Shown: positions 29,331 to 41,624 of the stretch, piece by piece
How positions within the stretch are numbered: position 1 is the stretch's first letter
Layout: every line of letters starts with the position of its first letter
Assembly (NCBI GenBank): GCA_034509495.1
Contig: CM067519.1
Span: 22,138,103 to 22,202,102 of the forward strand
DNA from: Acestrorhynchus altus
Lineage: Eukaryota > Chordata > Actinopteri > Characiformes > Acestrorhynchidae
Length of the DNA: 64,000 nucleotides
Direction: 5' to 3'
Notes under the pieces: model-generated
Database searches by the model: none
What the model saw: only the letters and a program-made list of their open reading frames with translations
Told to the model about the DNA's origin: nothing
Translations under genes and position numbers: made by a program

Positions 29331-29994
29331 GATATGTGACAGTGAAAATATATTAGTAGAACTCATTGGACATATTAGCAGATTTTGCCAATGTGTGACT
29401 CCCAATGAGTGGCCATCAGTCAGTTAATTACACACTCTATATCAGCATCAGATAATCAACCCTGTGTGCCCACTTTCTGAGGAAATTATATTTCTCCATA
29501 TAACAGTTTATTTGGTTTATGTCATCTGCTCATTAATTTAGCAGATGTGATAGCATTATGCATTGACACAGAGGATTAAGCCCATTTTACTTAGAAATCT
29601 CTGCGAATGTTTGACGCCTTATCCTGTTCTTGCCTCCATTATTGACTTTTCACAGTGTAAATTCATTTAGCTTTATGGACATGAATTATGACTGAAATTA
29701 TTCCTCAGCTTCAACATCATTAATAACCCAATGTTCCAAACTGTTTTATGCCTGTGTAATGAGAGGCATTAACAGTGATGTGTTTATATGAAAAACTCAG
29801 CATAACAGAATGTGCCTGCCTAAGCTTTTCTTTGTACAGTGGACATAACAACCTATAAGTTTGTGGCCCAGAAACCTAAAAGTAGGCTCCTCACTACACT
29901 CAGAAGGTAATTTCAGGCCAGCTAAGCGATGAGGGATTCAGGCCTCATTTATTGAATTATGGTTAGTTGCTGGTAAGAGTATGGCCAACTGGCA

Positions 29995-30300
29995 GTTGGT
30001 GTGGTGTAGTGGCTAACATCACTGCCTTTTAACACCAACACTTAGCAGATTAAGGCGCTGATTTCATGGCCTGAAGATCATGAGATCACATCCCAGGTCA
30101 TGCAGCTTCACCCTTCAGCAGCCAGATTTGGGTTTTTCATTGAATAAACGTTAGATGCTGGTAAGAGAATGTCCAAATGGCCAAATGACAGAGAACCCAA
30201 TTATCTTACTGCCTGGGTGAGTAGATGGTAGATGGACAACTCACACAGTGATGCTGGCCAGAACCGCCATCCTGTGCCTTATCCAATTTAGCTGTTAACC
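29995..30300 (+). repeat. SINE-like repeat with tRNA-like head
   Basis: AGTTGGTGTGGTGTAGTGGC, then TAACATCACTGCC looks like a box-A region, and ATGAGATCACATCCCAGGTC like a box-B region, with extra sequence between them. Degenerate. Confidence 0.45.
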
Positions 30301-30344
30301 TGGTCTACAAACATGATCAGCCTGAACAACATTCTCTCATTCAC

Positions 30345-30690
30345 ACTGTCCTAGACTGTTTACTCCATTCATCTGTTCTAGAACATTGTCCCATTCACAC
30401 TGTCCTAGACTGTTTACTCCATTCATCTGTTCTAGAACATTCTCCCATTCACGCTGTCCTAGACTGTTTACTCCATTCATCTGTTCTAGAACATTCTCCC
30501 ATTCACACTGTCCTAGACTGTTTACTCCATTCATCTGTTCTAGAACGTTCTCCCATTCACACTGTTCTGGACAATGTTCCTTCATTCACCTGTTCTAGAA
30601 TGTTCTCACATTCGCACTGTCCTGAACAGTACTCATCTATTGACCTGTTCTAGAATGTTCTCCCAGACACGCTGTTCTGGAATGTGTACT
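30345..30690. repeat. 54-bp minisatellite
   Basis: Four near-identical 54-bp units start at 30346, 30400, 30454 and 30508 with CTGTCCTAGACTGTTTACTC, followed by two or three diverged units from 30562. Because 54 is a multiple of three, reading frames stay open on both strands; these are by-products of the repeat. Confidence 0.92.
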
Positions 30691-30714
30691 CCATTCATCA
30701 ACTTCAAGGATTCA

Positions 30715-30850
30715 AGGAGACTTTACTATCATTCACATCACATGTGGTACATGAGGTGGAATGAAATTATGAACTCAAGGTCCCAGTTACACCCAAAAAT
30801 AAATATAAACAAGCAAACAAACAAACAAACAAACAAACGAATAAATAAAC
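30715..30850 (+). repeat. Retroelement-tail-like sequence with AAAC microsatellite
   Basis: TTCAAGGAGACTTTACTATC and ATGAGGTGGAATGAAATTAT resemble the 3' ends of fish non-LTR retroelements, and an AAAC-type array (about 30811-30838) follows, as a poly-A-derived tail would. No coding part is seen. Confidence 0.45.
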
Positions 30851-31368
30851 AGTATATAAAATATAAGGAGAGAAGGGAATATAAAGTGCAGTAAACAGCA
30901 ACATGAGTCACAGTTGCTTCACGTTCACATTGTTCTCACATTGTTCACAGTCTTCTAGATATTTCTATCTACTACAGTAAAAACAGAACTGAAGATAATA
31001 CCTGATCATTACAGTGTAACGTCTAATGTGTATAATATGTATCATATTATTACACTGTAATAATAATTATTAAAAAAAACACTAATTTGCTGAATATCAG
31101 GCAGCTGTGTATGGAGTTTGGCCTGTTATGCTGATCGAGTGTTACCTGTAAACTCTACTGAGTGACTCGGAACAAATCTCTTAGGCAGCTGTACAGCAGT
31201 TTGATGTTTTTGGCCTGACAGTGAGTGACAGGAGCAAACTGATTCAGGCAAAGCGTTCACTTCCTGTGATGAAAGACTTTCTACAGTGTATGTGAAAAAT
31301 CATTCCCAGTTTATTTCACATGATTTTCAGGGGTTATATTGGTGGGAGCAGCAGAGGTGGGTTTTTGA

Positions 31369-31452
31369 GGTCCACTAAGTCAAAATCCGCCTTAGGATTT
31401 TGTTATGACTGCCTGGGCAGCTCTGCGGTGGCGGATTTCGACTTGCTGGACC
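31369..31452. repeat. 84-bp hairpin with 23-bp arms
   Basis: The left arm (31369-31391) and the complement of the right arm (31430-31452) agree at 20 of 23 positions, starting GGTCCA and ending AATCCGCC. The loop is 38 bp. It may be a small fold-back element; no gene context is visible. Confidence 0.7.
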
Positions 31453-32309
31453 TGAAATACCCATCTCTGGAGTACAGTCGTCTCTTAGTCTAAATCTACA
31501 TGTCTCACTTTTTAGGGAAAGTTCACTGATCTGGCAGAACATCCCATACATCTGTATCCAATATTGTATTTTTGTACCAAAGATTGATATTGGAATGAAT
31601 GAAGGATGGATTGAATGAACACACGTAGGAATGTGAACTGCATTAATCAACTGATTTGATCATTTATTAAATCTACTTCAAGAGCACCGGGGTTACATGA
31701 CTTTTTAGAAATTTGATTTAAATAATTCTCCTTGTAAATTTGCTTTCTGAAATGATGTCATTTATTAATTCAGTCAAGCCGTAGTATCTTATCATTGATA
31801 TGACTGTCTCTCTCTTCTCATCTTGCATTTGGTCTGGAAACTTCTGAACAGCTGGTGCTCTAGAGGTAATGCATAAAGGAAGATCTAGAACTTTAATATG
31901 TATTTGCTTAATTATTTAAAATAATTTATTATTTGGTTTGGTTTGGTTTGTTGAAACTATTCATTTCTAGAAATGTTTCTGTCCTCCTTGCCCCAGACTG
32001 GGCCTCAGTTCCCTGCCAGCTCTAGATAGGAGAATTTGCCAAATGCCATAAATGTAATTTCATTTGAACCTCAGCAAAACTTGGGGTTTAAAATGTTATG
32101 ACAACAATGAGGAAAAACATTAAGAAAATTTGACAAAGAAACCATCTGTTATACCACTTTATTCACAGCAAAAAATTAAAAAGGGCAGTTAAAACATGTA
32201 TGTAGTACAATATATTTATTTAAATAAATCATTTCATTTGATTATTCAACTTGAAATGAATAAAAATGTATACCGTAATAAAGACAATGGTTCTATAATA
32301 CATCCTTAA

Positions 32310-33010
32310 CCTTAATTCTGTAAGATGTTTTTGCAGTTGGACATACTTTTATTCACCAAAACATTAGAAAAGTGTTTATAGGAGACAGTCACACATCAGG
32401 AGATCATAGGCTACTCAAATGTGGCTTCATTTGAGATGTAAAAATGAACTGAATTTAAATATTTGTATAATTATGATCTGTTTTGATCAAAAAGTTACTT
32501 TTCTTTTTTTGTGTTTTTTTTTTTTGCTTATAAGGACTAAACAACAATTCGTGCCAGAAATCCTGTTGGAAATTGATAATCCAGAGTGTTTTTGAGCTGA
32601 AATGGAATAGATTTGATGAATTATTTGGATTAGAATGATAAGTATATTTATAACAGTGTGTTCTTCAAAATACTTGACAGTGTTCCAAACAAAAAAAAGT
32701 CCTTTATCATTTCTGTTATGTATGTATCAACGTTATTTGCCTCGTCTCACTGATCAGTCACAGTTTGTTTGCAGGTTGAGTATATACATGTGGACAGAGA
32801 AGTAAACATGCACTGGAAGCTCCTCTGGCATTTAAACTGTGTTTTAATTCAGGTGAAAATTGATTTAATATGTTTTCCCAGCTGGATTTCTCACTGATTA
32901 TTCATCACACAATGAAGAGGGTACTTTTTTCTGATATGTGTATCATGTCTGTACGTTACTCTGATCCTGATTTGTGAATCCTAGGAAAGAGCACATCATT
33001 TCCAGCAAAG
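32310..33010 (+). repeat. Unclassified repeat family B, longest copy
   Basis: About 700 bp without a reading frame. Blocks include GGCTTCATTTGAGATGTAAA, GCTTATAAGGACTAAAC, CACTGATCAGTCACAGTTTG, AGTAAACATGCACTGGAAGC and GATTATTCATCACACAATGA. They recur in order at 44130 (same strand) and reversed at 60870, 27330 and 18485. I do not recognise a parent transposon. Confidence 0.7.
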
Positions 33011-33221
33011 AATGGATCACAGGTTGTAAGAGTTATCCTCCATATGAACTTCTAATTAAGATCCAAACCTGTAATCTGTAGTGTGACAACCTGTGGAAAG
33101 TTTTTTATTCACCCCTTTGGGTTTTTATCTATTTTGTTACATTACAACCTGTATTGAAATGTTAGTTTAATCTGATTTGTAGGTGAAAAATGTCCACCTG
33201 TGTGCTATCAACACATTATTC

Positions 33222-33690
33222 AATAACATTTTATTTATATAGCACTTTTTACAACAAAGGCATTGTCACAAAGCACTTACATAAATCCAGGTCCAAGCCT
33301 CTTATGAGGAAGTCAGTGGGTGACAGTGGCAGGAAAATGTCCCTTGGACTAAGAGGAAGAAACTCAAAAGGGGAAACCATCCTCCTCTGGTCGATACCAC
33401 AGGCAGAGTACAAAAGGAACAAAGAGAGTGGGACAAAAAAAAAAAAATAAGGACCAATAGCTAAAGTGTGAGCAGGCCATGTTTGGACAAGTACGAGTTA
33501 TGAGAGAATGTGAGAGTGTACGATACAGGCTAAGCATTACTATGAAATTCCATGCAGGTTAAACAGTCATAAGCTGGTAATACAGTCTCTAATGTGGCAT
33601 GAGTGAGCCAATGTGATGATCCCAATAAAGGCAGCATCACAGAGGAAAACAGGGTAGTGAGAGGCTGGGGCAGGTGACATCAGGGTAGAT
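33222..33690 (+). mobile_element. Repeat inserted inside the Tc1-like element
   Basis: ATTTTATTTATATAGCACTT, then TTGTCACAAAGCACTTACAT, then AATCCAGGTCCAAGCC and GAGGAAGAAACTCAAAAGGG form a sequence type that is widespread in fish genomes. It separates the left end of the Tc1 element from its transposase, so it inserted later. Confidence 0.65.
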
Positions 33691-33863
33691 CAGTAGACAT
33701 AAAAATGTGATTACATTTAGGAATGTAGGTAATGTGGTGAAAAACCTGCAAAGGAGGTGGTTAATAAGTGTCACAAAATCTGTCAGTAAATACACATCTT
33801 TTCTGAAAGGCCCCAGAGGCTGCAACACCATTAAGAAAGAGTCACCACTAACCCAACAACACC

Positions 33864-34693
33864 ATGAAGACCAAGGAGATCTCCAAAGAGGTCAGGGAAA
33901 ACGTTGTTGAGAAGTACAAGTCATGGTTAGGTTATTAAATCTCAGATGATCCCACAGAGCACCATCAAATCCATTATCATCAAATAGAAAGAACATGGTA
34001 CCACAACAAACCTGCCAAGAGAGGGCCAACTGCCAAAACTCTGAGATCAGGCAAGGAGGGCATTAATCAGAGAGGCAGCACAGATATCAAAGGTAATACT
34101 GAAGGAGGTGCAGAGTTCCCAAGCAGAGGCTGAAGTTTCTGTACCTATGACCAAAATAAGCTCTTAACCGTCCAGAAAAAAGCTTTTGCTTACAGACTAA
34201 AATAGGAAGGCTTGTTTGCCAAGTTTGCCAAAAGGCGTGTGGGAGACTCCTGAAATGTGGAGGAAGGTGCTCTGGTCAGATGAGACCAAAATGTGTGAGA
34301 ATGTTTTTTTCCGCAGCAGGGACTGGAAACTGGTCAAGGGGAGTCGAGGGGAAGATGGAAATTTTTTAGCAAACCCTGTTTTAGTCTGTCAGTGATTTGA
34401 GCCTGGGATGGAGGTTCACCTTCCAACAGGACAATGACCTAGCACTCAAGTGGTCTAAGGAGGACCGTGTAAATGTAAAGGAATGGCCTAGTCAAAACCC
34501 AGACCTTAACCCAATTGAGAAGCTGTGGTCAGATTTGAAGATTACTGTTCACCAGTGGAAGCCATCTAACTTGAAGAAGCTGACGTTTTGCCGTGAGGAA
34601 TGGGCAAAAATCCCAGTGGCAAGATGTGACAAGCTCATGGTGACTTTTCCAAAGCTACTTGCAGCTGTAAAAGGGGGCTTTACCAAGTACTGA
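33864..34693 (+). pseudogene. Tc1 transposase pseudogene (family T2)
   Basis: It begins ATG AAG ACC AAG GAG (MKTKEISKEVRENVVEKYKS), the usual start of a fish Tc1 transposase with its DNA-binding helix-turn-helix. Stops appear soon after (near 33935). The central catalytic part is missing: the text jumps near 34293-34310 from CAGATGAGACCAAAATGTG to CCGCAGCAGGGACTGG. The last part (34397-34693) is open and carries FQQDND and WPSQNPDLNPIEKLW, the second aspartate and the glutamate motifs. It is not functional. Confidence 0.88.
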
Positions 34694-34888
34694 CATTAGG
34701 GCGGTGAATAGTTATGCACACTGACCTGTCAAGTTCACAATAAACAAAAATCAAATGTTTAAAGTTGTGTGCATGTTCTGTAAATGAAATGATTCAAGCA
34801 TCAAATAATCAATTTTTATTCCAAATTGCGAGGAAGAAAAACACGAAAAGTGCCAAGGGGGGGTTGAATACTTTCGCAAGGCACTGTA

Positions 34889-35884
34889 TTTACCGATTGA
34901 GTTGTCAGCTCAATGAAACTGAGGAATTAACGCAAGACTAGTTCGTACTGCAGATCTGATCTGCTTCTTCATTCCACTTAGGCTTGTCATTGAGTCTTTT
35001 TTCTCCTTACAAGATGAATCCCAAAGGTGGACAACAAGGCTCTCTTGTTCTTTGACGGCATTTCTGTCATTTTAGAAAGGGTAACAAGAACTCTGAGTCT
35101 TATGGGGAACAGGTACATTTTCTGCATAACCAAACAGCAGAACCAACAACACAGACGTGTCAAATACGTCACATCAAGCACTCTTGCCACACTCCACAAA
35201 ACAGACGTCTGCCAATTTGCACATACTAATTTCTCAGAGGCGCAGGCTCAGTTTGCTCTGAACTGTAACAACATTCAAGCCGTATAATAGAACCATTTTG
35301 TTTTTTAGAGAGCAGTGATGGCAGAGATGTGTAGAAATGAGGCTTCACGGCATTGCCTGATGTGAATGCACAATTTTGGAACATTCAAAGCAGGTTCATA
35401 CTCTTTGTATAGATTGGGGCAGCGTATGAATAAGCATTATGGAATTTTTGGGTTTTTGGGGGGCATGGGTACAAAAGTATCCACTGGGAATAAAAAAAAT
35501 ATATATATATTGCGTTAAGATGTTTTGGATGAAAGAAAACGTGATGTTAGAGCATAATTCACTGTCCCACGCAAGTAAAACTTAATGTTTAGCTTTCCCC
35601 GGAGCTTTTGCTGACACCACACCTGAAATATTCAACAGAGTTTCCCTTTAGAACGTCTGGACATCAGCCAAACACCATTAAGATTTCAACCCAAGGGGCT
35701 TGGCTCTTTATAGGATGACTAACTGTCTGTCCTCTTAATTCGAAGAACCAGTGCTGCAGATGCCGTGCATACTTCTAAACTGTCAGAGGTTTTCCAATAT
35801 AGGCCAAGTATTGAAGAGTATGCATGCTTTAAGGGAATTTGGGATTCAGGAAATCAGCAACATGTTTAATGATATTCCCGAATC
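34889..35884. other. Upstream flank, no feature seen
   Basis: No recognised repeat, exon or RNA gene. Confidence 0.45.
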
Positions 35885-36060
35885 ATACAAGTACATTTAT
35901 CAAATTCATCATCATGACTGATCTCAACGTAATCAAATGACTGTAGGTTTTCATGCAGTGCTTGGACCCCTTAAAATTGCCACTTGTTACAACACTATAT
36001 TTGCAAATTGAATTTGTTGGCAGCCAGGCACACGCCAATAGATTTATGCCACTCTCGAAT
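35885..36060 (+). repeat. Local duplication, unit 1
   Basis: AAATTCATCATCATGACTGA, GTGCTTGGACCCCTTAAAAT and a GGCAGCC...CACGCCAATAGATTT end recur in order at 37235-37395. Confidence 0.6.
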
Positions 36061-36824
36061 GCAGATGACATTCCAAATCATAACTCAGAATGGAAATGCT
36101 AATCACGTGTGATCTTCCCCTTTGGAGCATCTGTTCACCTGGTTCTGTTGGCTTTCTGGACCAGAACAGATAAGTAAAGCAAAGCATGATACAATAGATT
36201 AATTTGAGGATGAAAACAGGAAAAAGCCCGAGTTCTGCAGGTTTTCTACCAGCTGACACCTCACACGTACATGATATGCACAGTGTCATCCTTCACCCAT
36301 TGGTTCATGTAGAGTTTGATGTAAGTAAGAGATGAACAGGCTTCATTTGGTGTGAAACTAAAGGCAGTTCTTCTGGTTTTAATGTAATGGATCTGGGCTG
36401 CCCCTGAAAGACTTGCATGCTTCAGGGCCTTCAATGTTTGAAATCAAAGACACGCATCGGTTCATCATAAGAGAACTCAAAGATAACCCTTTAGAAACCT
36501 AGAACGGGTCTATGATTTTGCATTTAGTCTCAGTTCCCCCAGATTACCTTAATAATAACAATTAGTTTTATAAACTTAATTAATTATATATAAGTATAAA
36601 AATAAATGTGCTTTGGCTGATGTCACTGCAAAGCCACTTCTGGTTTCCGAACAATCCATTTTAAACGTAACGTGTCATACATTTTGAATGAGCTACAAGT
36701 GAAAAATACAAGCTTAGGTAATTCTGCACAAGGGGACAGGCTATTCATAGATGGCTAACTATCTTTCCTCTCGCTCAGTCCTCCAAAACCTTGCACTGTT
36801 GTCTTTTTGTCTTTTCCTTCGCAA

Positions 36825-37105
36825 TTAGTGCCAATTACCCAGCCCCATTAAGACTCTGCCCCATCACAGACGATGCTCCCAACACGAGGACGGTGAAGAC
36901 AAACACATGTCTCCTCAATACGTAAGAAGCCAGCCAACGCCTCTTGTCGAACTGCCACCATTGCATCATTGTTGGGCAGCCAACACGATTGGAGGAAAGC
37001 ATGGGGTCCCCAACTCTGATCCAGATGTCTGTACTAACCAGCATTGCACTGGTTGTGATGTGGGGAAAAATCCACGAAGGGCTGCAAATGTCCACTAAGT
37101 AGTGA
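36825..37105 (-). repeat. Family S SINE-like repeat
   Basis: GCCAATTACCCAGCCCCATT, CCAACACGAGGACGGTGAAG and GCATGGGGTCCCCAACTCTG match copies at 1395, 49125 and 55415. The head with box-B motif is missing. Confidence 0.65.
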
Positions 37106-37234
37106 AATGTAGTAGGCACAGTCAATTATGTATTACGGCAGACCAGTGAATCCAAAATGCCATGAGAATACACTGAACACCAGTTTGGAACGTCCACTTG
37201 TACTTTTTTAAGTGCACATCCATATTTTATTATT

Positions 37235-37395
37235 CAAGTAATAAATTCACCCAAATTCATCATCTTGGCCTCAGAACTATATGTTTTTATGTCGTGCTTG
37301 GTCCCCTTAAAATTGCTCTTTGTGGGGACACTGTTTCCAAATGAAATCCTTTGGCATCCGGGGACACGTCAATAAATCTTTGTTTGGCCCCTAAA
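37235..37395 (+). repeat. Local duplication, unit 2
   Basis: Diverged match to 35885-36060: CAAATTCATCATCTTGGCCT, GTGCTTGGTCCCCTTAAAAT, and GACACGTCAATAAAT. Confidence 0.6.
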
Positions 37396-37554
37396 AATTG
37401 CACTGTCACTCCTTAAAATAAAAAAAAAAAACAACCACTTTTGATATTGCCGATATTAAATGTGACTTCTAGAGCTTGTAATCTTACACACAGCCTCATT
37501 TTATTATTTATTTAAGACAAATTCTGCATAATGTGTGTGTTTAATTCAAACAAT

Positions 37555-37740
37555 GGTCTGGAAAGGTCTACTCCTGGAATGCCACTGCACTGCAGAGTTG
37601 AGTGCTGTTCTTGCCTAAATCGCACCTGATTCAGCTCATGAAGAGCTCGATAATTAGCAGATGAGCTGAATCAGGTGCGCTGGACCTAGGAGGAGATTGA
37701 CCTGTGACCCCACAGGAATTGGACACTGCTGCTCGAAAGC
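37555..37740. mobile_element. Palindromic MITE-like element
   Basis: A perfect 19-bp inverted repeat (CGCACCTGATTCAGCTCAT at 37621-37639 and its complement at 37661-37679) surrounds a 21-bp loop. Outer arms carry GTCTACTCCTGGAATGCC-type sequence. CACCTGATTCAGCTCAT words are typical of a fish palindromic MITE. Confidence 0.7.
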
Positions 37741-38339
37741 ATTTGTTATTGCTCTGCCAAAACCGCCCAGCCACTGAAGTCCTCCCTGACTGGGGATTAG
37801 GAATGGAGTGAACACACAGTTAGAAACGGTTCATATGATCATGCTGGCATTTGTTGTGAATGCAAATATGCTTTCTTTCAGTCACCTGGTTGAACGTGTT
37901 GGGAAAAGACATCAGGTTTCCTTCATTTGATTTTGAAGATATCTCTGATGACATCGGCATGCCCCTCCGAGCTCATTCCAAACTGTAAATGTGATTCCAG
38001 ACATTGGCAGTTATTGTTTGCTTGTCATTCTGTGCCAGGTTTCTCTGCCCAATATATTATAGTAAGACTACACTGCCAAGGAATTTAAGATTTTACTCAC
38101 AATCAATACAAATGTTTTTTTGTGTGCCAGTAGATGATGAGGTGAATGCCGGGATTTTGTATCACTTCTGGTAGGACTTGAACCTTCATAAATTGCAGTC
38201 ATTTATTAGAAAGCATCATTTTAAATAAAGAGTTTTGCACACTGATCTATCAGCTCCACATTGGACTTCTGTAATTGCACTCTGTCATTCATCTGTTTCT
38301 CTGCATACTTTGTTAACCTCCTTTCGCCCTGTTTTTCAA

Positions 38340-38620
38340 TGTTTCAACGTTATGTGGGTGGTGGGTCACTCCCAGCTCTGCAGAGACACTGACATGGTGG
38401 TGGTGTTTTAAAGGGTGTTGTGATTGTACGAGTGGGTCAGACACAGCAGTGCTGCTGGATGCTGCTGGCTCGATATTTCTGGACGGTGGATGAAACAGTC
38501 CAGTAGCGCTGCTGTTCGCTGCAGTGCTGAGAATGACCCATCATCCACCCGCTCTGTGGTGGTCCTCTGGGTCCAGACCAAGGAACTGTGGTCTTGGAGG
38601 GCCTAATTCCTGTGTAGTTT
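38340..38620 (+). repeat. Family C repeat, partial copy
   Basis: CAGAGACACTGACATGGTGG, then GAGTGGGTCAGACACAGCAG then TGCTGCTGG, and TGTGGTGGTCCTCTGGGTCC match 50931-51475 and, in part, 19116-19439. Confidence 0.65.
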
Positions 38621-38624
38621 GATG

Positions 38625-39769
38625 ATTTTTCTGCTTCATGCTACCAAGTGTAAATGCTCATTTCTCCGTGCGTGTACTGGGAGTACATCATAGAAGGCAT
38701 TACCACCCACAGTAGACAGCACAGTGGCTGCCAACGAGGGCTATATGACAGTAACTGGCAGTGTTTGGCTTGAATTGTCTGTGCAAATTGACAAGCCTGG
38801 CAGAAATCACATCCACGTTCAATGCAGAAATGCTTTTATCATTTTAGATCGTGGAGTCCAAAGGAGTTTTGGAGGCCCAGATTCCTGCATATGCTGACGA
38901 TATTTAAGCTTCTTGCTACCAAGTGTACTTGCTGTTTCAAAGCAAGACTCTGACCCCAATTTCCACCCCTGTAGACCAATCAGAACAAGTTTAATGTATT
39001 TTCTTTCTTGCTGAATTGAGATGTTGGACATGGATGAGTTAATTGTAAAAAAAAAATAGAGCTGGCTTTCACTCACCAGCTCCTCTTTTTAAAACTGTCT
39101 AGACCACAGTGTTCACAAGCTACAATGCGGCTTCTGAATGCAGATGATAGTGATAATGAAAAGTCATGGTGTTGCATTTCAGATAGCATTTTACTTGAGG
39201 ACATGTCTATCAGTGGGTTAGCTGAAAGGATAGAGCGATCGCATTTTTTTTTCTCCATTTGGCATTGCAGTGGTGAGGCTAAACTGAAGCTCCACCTAAA
39301 ACCTTATTACCACTTAAATTTCAGGATTCATGGCATGAATAGAAATAATTAAAATTCACTCTACATGTTCGCTGAACACCTGACTCAGCCTTCACGGTGG
39401 GAAGGATAAGCTGCGTATAGTCTCCAAGTTAGCTGAAATCATTCCTATTTTTCCTCTTGAAACAATAACACCGAACCCTCTATTTTAAATGTCACTGCAA
39501 AATTGATTTTAACACCTCAGCATAATCTTTTGCTGTTTGCAGGCCTCAAATGCCAATATACAGCTCCACCTGGGGCGATGGTATTGTATGTGGGGATTCT
39601 TATATAGTGCAGAAATACAATTTGAGCAACTCCCACTGTGTCACGGAGACCAAGTCTTTAGACACAAATCTATTTCAGCTCAATAAATATACATTCACTT
39701 TCACAAAGAATCAGTATTCTACAATATGAGGAATAACTCATGGGTGGAGAATTCAGGTTATGGGTTCTG

Positions 39770-39772
<3 letters not shown>
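38625..39772. other. Upstream flank, no feature seen
   Basis: No recognised exon, RNA gene or repeat. Confidence 0.4.
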
Positions 39773-39825
<53 letters not shown>

Positions 39826-39834
39826 TCTCTCTCT
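39773..39834. repeat. CT dinucleotide microsatellite
   Basis: About 30 CT units with one interruption. Confidence 0.95.
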
Positions 39835-41581
39835 GAGGCAAGAAAATATCGATGTCAGGCTAACTTTAGGGTCACATAATCAGTTTTGCATGTGCAGTGC
39901 TACAGTGCAAACCAGGCCAGACTCGGAATGGACACATTAACCCATTATTTAATAATGTTTGACTGGGACTGAAATGGGTCCCTACTGGCCTGAAACTCCA
40001 GGTCTGAGCAGAATGGATTATATAGTGTTAAAATGGATCTTTGGTTTGTATCAGTATCGAATTGTTTCAGTTTGTGGAAAGAAGCACTTACAAGAGGTTT
40101 TCCTGGTGTTTGAAAGACCATGTAAACAGGCCAAGAGCCATTTAAGCATTCAAATGATTCTTTGAGTTGTTCTTTAGTACCTGGGTTTGTTTCCCTTGTG
40201 CTGTTTCTTTTTGTCCTTGTGTTTTTCTCACTTGTTGTCCCTAAGTTTGTCTCTCTTGTGGTGTTTCTATGTCCTTGTGTTTTTTTGTCTCTCTTGTGCT
40301 GTTTACCTCAAAATGTATAGTTTACTCTGGTCTGAAGCAGTCCGGATTTTGAAGGAGCTGTTTTTTGAAAAGAAGAGATAATAAAATTTGGTTCTCTGAA
40401 GTTCTTCTCTCTGGAAAATGGACTAAAATTAAAATATCAAAAATGTGAAGCATATAACCATCCTGCATGGTTAAATGATATCTGCAAATACAAGGAAAGC
40501 CTTGTAGATCGTTCTCGATATAATCGTTTACAATGACACCAAAAAGGTTTGTCTTTTGATCTTTTTTTTGTTTAGATCTTTTTTTGTTTTGATCTTTTTT
40601 TTTTTTGCACATGCAGCGTTTCAGTTTGCTGCTTGAAAAATCGCTGGGGACGAGGGCTGAACAAAAATGAATTGAACTGAATTGAATTAAAAGTTTAGTG
40701 ATTGCAGTCACATACAGCAGTTACCATATGTTGCTTTTTGTCGTATGATGAGCAGCAGAAAGTAAACGCATTAGGGTGGTACAGCGAGTCAAATCAACAC
40801 TCACCAGAACAGCAAAGGGTTCCTTCCAGTGGGCGCTGTCCTCTCAGTATTCTTTGTTTATTTTATTCATCTTTTTTGTTATCAGTGCAAATCACAAATG
40901 AAGCGAGGGCCTGAAAATGACAACACATTTATCTTCTTCATTTCAGCGCTCTTTTTTAATATTGATGTTCTTAAGGAACAGATGTATTATGATGATTAAA
41001 CGTCAGCGCTGATATGGAGGTATTCATCTTCTGTCAGGGTCTATAAGGAAGCTGTAACACTGTATTAGCGCGTATGGATTTTACAGTCTTTCCTTCATGC
41101 CGATGTAAATATTCTGATAATTCCCTCCTAATTATCCAAAGTACAGATTATTTCCACATTTGCATCGGCTTTACCATATTCATTCTCCTTTCAGGTTGTC
41201 AAAGCTGAGCGTGTCTTGGAGCAGAGAGATGTGCACGTCACCAATAATCTGACATGGACTTCTCTACATTCTGCTGATGTTCCTGTCAGTAAATGCACTG
41301 TGAAAAATGAAACATGAAATCCATCCCCTGCCCCGCAGAGGTAGGATCCAAGCATTGGACGATCATGGATGACTCATGGATGATAGTTTAGTTATCACTC
41401 TGTATTTTCACTCTGTGTTGCATAGATGATGCGTGGCTTTGTGCTTCTGATCACCAAAAACGATTTTATTGATATTAAATAGGGCAGCAATTTATCAAAT
41501 CATGCATTGAGATTCCAGTTCATTGAAGACAATGACCATATTGACCATATTGACCACATATGCAAAAAATAAGAACACCCC

Positions 41582-41584
<3 letters not shown>
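39835..41584. other. Upstream flank, no feature seen
   Basis: T-rich tracts (40190-40300, 40560-40605) and short open frames only. No homology recognised. Confidence 0.4.

Positions 41585-41619
<35 letters not shown>
41585..41619. repeat. TG dinucleotide microsatellite
   Basis: About 17 TG units inside the left part of a Tc1-like relic. Confidence 0.93.
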
Positions 41620-41622
<3 letters not shown>

Positions 41623-41624
41623 AA

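Larger units (their letters stand above)
33085..34888 (+). mobile_element. Degenerate Tc1-like transposon (family T2) with nested insertion
   Basis: The left end reads CTGTGGAAAGTTTTTTATTC and the right end TTGAATACTTTCGCAAGGCA, imperfect complements of each other as expected for terminal inverted repeats. Between them lie a broken transposase gene (33864-34693) and a foreign repeat (about 33222-33690). Confidence 0.85.

Noticed and set aside
30337..30598. Repeat-containing proteins on both strands (82 and 70 codons)
   Set aside because: Both are generated by the 54-bp tandem repeat and have no start context or homology.
33190..33450. 86-codon plus-strand protein
   Set aside because: It lies in a dispersed repeat inserted in a Tc1 element; the apparent protein is incidental.
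34397..34693. 98-codon open frame as a live transposase gene
   Set aside because: It is only the C-terminal part of a transposase whose upstream part has stops and a deleted catalytic block.
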